Shown here one piece after another: positions 63,061 to 64,000 of a stretch of DNA of 64,000 nt. The position numbers and the translations under genes are program-made. The notes under the pieces are model-generated. The model was not told where the DNA came from. It made no database searches and saw only the letters and a program-made list of their open reading frames with translations. This stretch comes from Lachnospiraceae bacterium (GTDB lineage Bacteria > Bacillota > Clostridia > Lachnospirales > Lachnospiraceae), in the NCBI GenBank assembly GCA_017624835.1, contig JAGAMG010000001.1, positions 1 through 64,000 on the forward strand, given 5' to 3'. How positions within the stretch are numbered: position 1 is the stretch's first letter; the number at the start of each line of letters is the position of its first letter.

Positions 63061-64000
63061 AAACTGTTCACTCCTGCTTTAAAATAGGTTCGATATCCTG
63101 ACTCATCTATCACATGCTTCACATATTGAATATAATATTTCCGGTTCGCCTGAGAGGAAAGACTTTCTACCTGTACAAAGCGCCCCGGTGTCAATTCCGG
63201 AATACCTACGCATTCACATTCCAGTTCTCCGAATTGATTGGCAATTGCCTCAGTTCTTGCTTCCGCTCTCTTTTTCGCTTCATTTGCATCCTTTACTCCC
63301 GGTTCATAAAATACCTGTTTGGAGCTTCCAAGTAACATATTGGCACTGGAACCCTTTGCAAATTTACCGGAAACCGTAGCATTACCCTTAATCTGCTTAC
63401 CGTTACTCTCATCAATGGAACGAACCTCAATTTGTTTCACAAGGGCTTGTCCCGATACGGAAAATTTTGCACCTATAATCCCCTGCTGAGGACTAAGCTT
63501 CATTAAGGTAGATGTAACCTTCTGTTTTTTACGGAAATATGCTTTTCCCTGAATAATAAAAAATTCATATCCCTGTTTTGATGCCTGCTCCACAATCAAC
63601 TCATAATCAGTCATCATATGACTTCTGAGCGGAACCTCCTCCTGGGGACAGGTATCCAATTCTTTTCCTGATAAATAACTGCTTACCGGAGACTCCGAAA
63701 GTATCTTCTTCACCACGGCATCAGCACTCTTTTCTGTAAAAAATTCCAAACGGCGATTCTTCATCAAAAGTCCCTTGGCATCCATGCACTCCACTCGTAT
63801 TCCAAATTCCTCCGAATCCAGACCATAGTAATAATCAATCTGATTTACATACCCGTTAAACACAGATTCCTTTCGTACATACCCTATGGACACTTCTACC
63901 TTTTCACCAATCTGAACACCTGAAATATCTGAAGAAAAGTCTGTTTTCTCTACATCATAAGCACCGGCAATTACAAAAACACATCCTGATGCTTCATATC
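63057..64000 (-). CDS. Baseplate hub protein, phage late-control gpD/gp27 type, 5' end outside the window
   Basis: The frame stays open from the stop at 63057 to the right edge, so the gene begins beyond 64000; a GTG at 63893 is an internal codon with at least 35 codons before it. About 314 residues are visible. GEKVEVSIGYVRKESVFNGY, then AKGLLMKNRR and TDYELIVEQASKQGYEFFI, match the gpD/gp27-like hub. A later segment (GVKDANEAKKRAEARTEAIA, then PELTPGRFVQVESLS) leads to the C terminus. In Afp/PVC the hub and spike are one VgrG-like protein; here they are two genes. Confidence 0.88.
   Translation of the reverse strand, partial: YEASGCVFVIAGAYDVEKTDFSSDISGVQIGEKVEVSIGYVRKESVFNGYVNQIDYYYGLDSEEFGIRVECMDAKGLLMKNRRLEFFTEKSADAVVKKILSESPVSSYLSGKELDTCPQEEVPLRSHMMTDYELIVEQASKQGYEFFIIQGKAYFRKKQKVTSTLMKLSPQQGIIGAKFSVSGQALVKQIEVRSIDESNGKQIKGNATVSGKFAKGSSANMLLGSSKQVFYEPGVKDANEAKKRAEARTEAIANQFGELECECVGIPELTPGRFVQVESLSSQANRKYYIQYVKHVIDESGYRTYFKAGVNSL

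Noticed and set aside
55976-64000. Prophage or R-type bacteriocin (diffocin-like) as the source of the tail genes
   Set aside because: No integrase, holin, endolysin, capsid or terminase in the visible part, and the two eCIS-type baseplate proteins plus AAA+ ATPase fit Afp/PVC-like systems better. The unseen part beyond the edge could still change this.
55976-64000. Type VI secretion system
   Set aside because: The genome looks Gram-positive, and there is no TssJ, TssL, TssM or ClpV-like gene; the AAA+ protein is not of the ClpV type.
1-64000. CRISPR arrays, rRNA genes and insertion sequences
   Set aside because: No regularly spaced direct repeats, no rRNA-like stretches and no transposase were seen.

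Overview
The window looks like a chromosomal segment of a Gram-positive, low-to-moderate GC anaerobe of the Clostridia, most likely a Lachnospiraceae gut bacterium. This rests on gene content and style: a ThrS T-box, an infC-rpmI-rplT leader with an internal terminator, rimP-nusA-ylxR-ylxQ-infB-rbfA-nrnA-truB-ribF synteny, a DUF1540 protein, a class B sortase with an SPKTG-type substrate, and purine-rich Shine-Dalgarno sites. Almost every gene lies on the minus strand; only one AraC regulator and tRNA-Pro are on the plus strand.

Left third (0.3-22.9 kb): a rhamnose catabolic operon (rhaB-rhaA-rhaD), a chemoreceptor, a secreted or membrane-anchored ComEC-type hydrolase with an AraC regulator, a RhuM-like protein, an RlmD-type methyltransferase, a decayed GPH-family sugar symporter next to an intact AraC regulator, an SGNH hydrolase, a cation:proton antiporter, tRNA-Pro(AGG), and a run pepD-ltaE-AI-2E permease-beta-galactosidase with overlapping or close junctions.

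Middle (22.9-48.0 kb): translation and RNA genes with visible control elements. infC appears to start at AUU behind a strong ribosome site, below a leader with a terminator hairpin. thrS has a T-box. rpsO and pnp have structured leaders, and a 141-base near-perfect palindrome follows pnp. A 165-base leader with several hairpins precedes rimP. Between these lie an MBOAT/DltD-like pair for cell-surface acylation, a CarD-like regulator, an acetyltransferase, a polytopic glycosyltransferase, a cytosolic sugar-sensor/GGDEF fusion, and an SH3b-NlpC/P60 wall hydrolase behind a perfect consensus promoter.

Right end (48.0-64.0 kb): the 3' part of a contractile injection system locus of the Afp/PVC-like type. 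It encodes a hub (cut by the window edge), spike, gp25-like wedge protein, two large baseplate proteins, a TIGR02242-type tail protein and a double AAA+ ATPase. Around the ATPase are genes that are not standard structural parts: a signal-peptide protein ending near an SPKTG motif, an O-antigen-ligase-like membrane protein, a small charged protein, a predicted atypical kinase (PI3/4K- or HipA-like active-site pattern), and sortase B. The ATPase is interrupted by a one-base frameshift in a T7 run exactly at the second Walker B motif. My working hypothesis is that the kinase-like protein is a cargo of the injection system and that the sortase and SPKTG protein connect the locus to the cell envelope. 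Both are inferences from position and motifs. Sheath, tube and cargo-loading genes would lie beyond the right edge.
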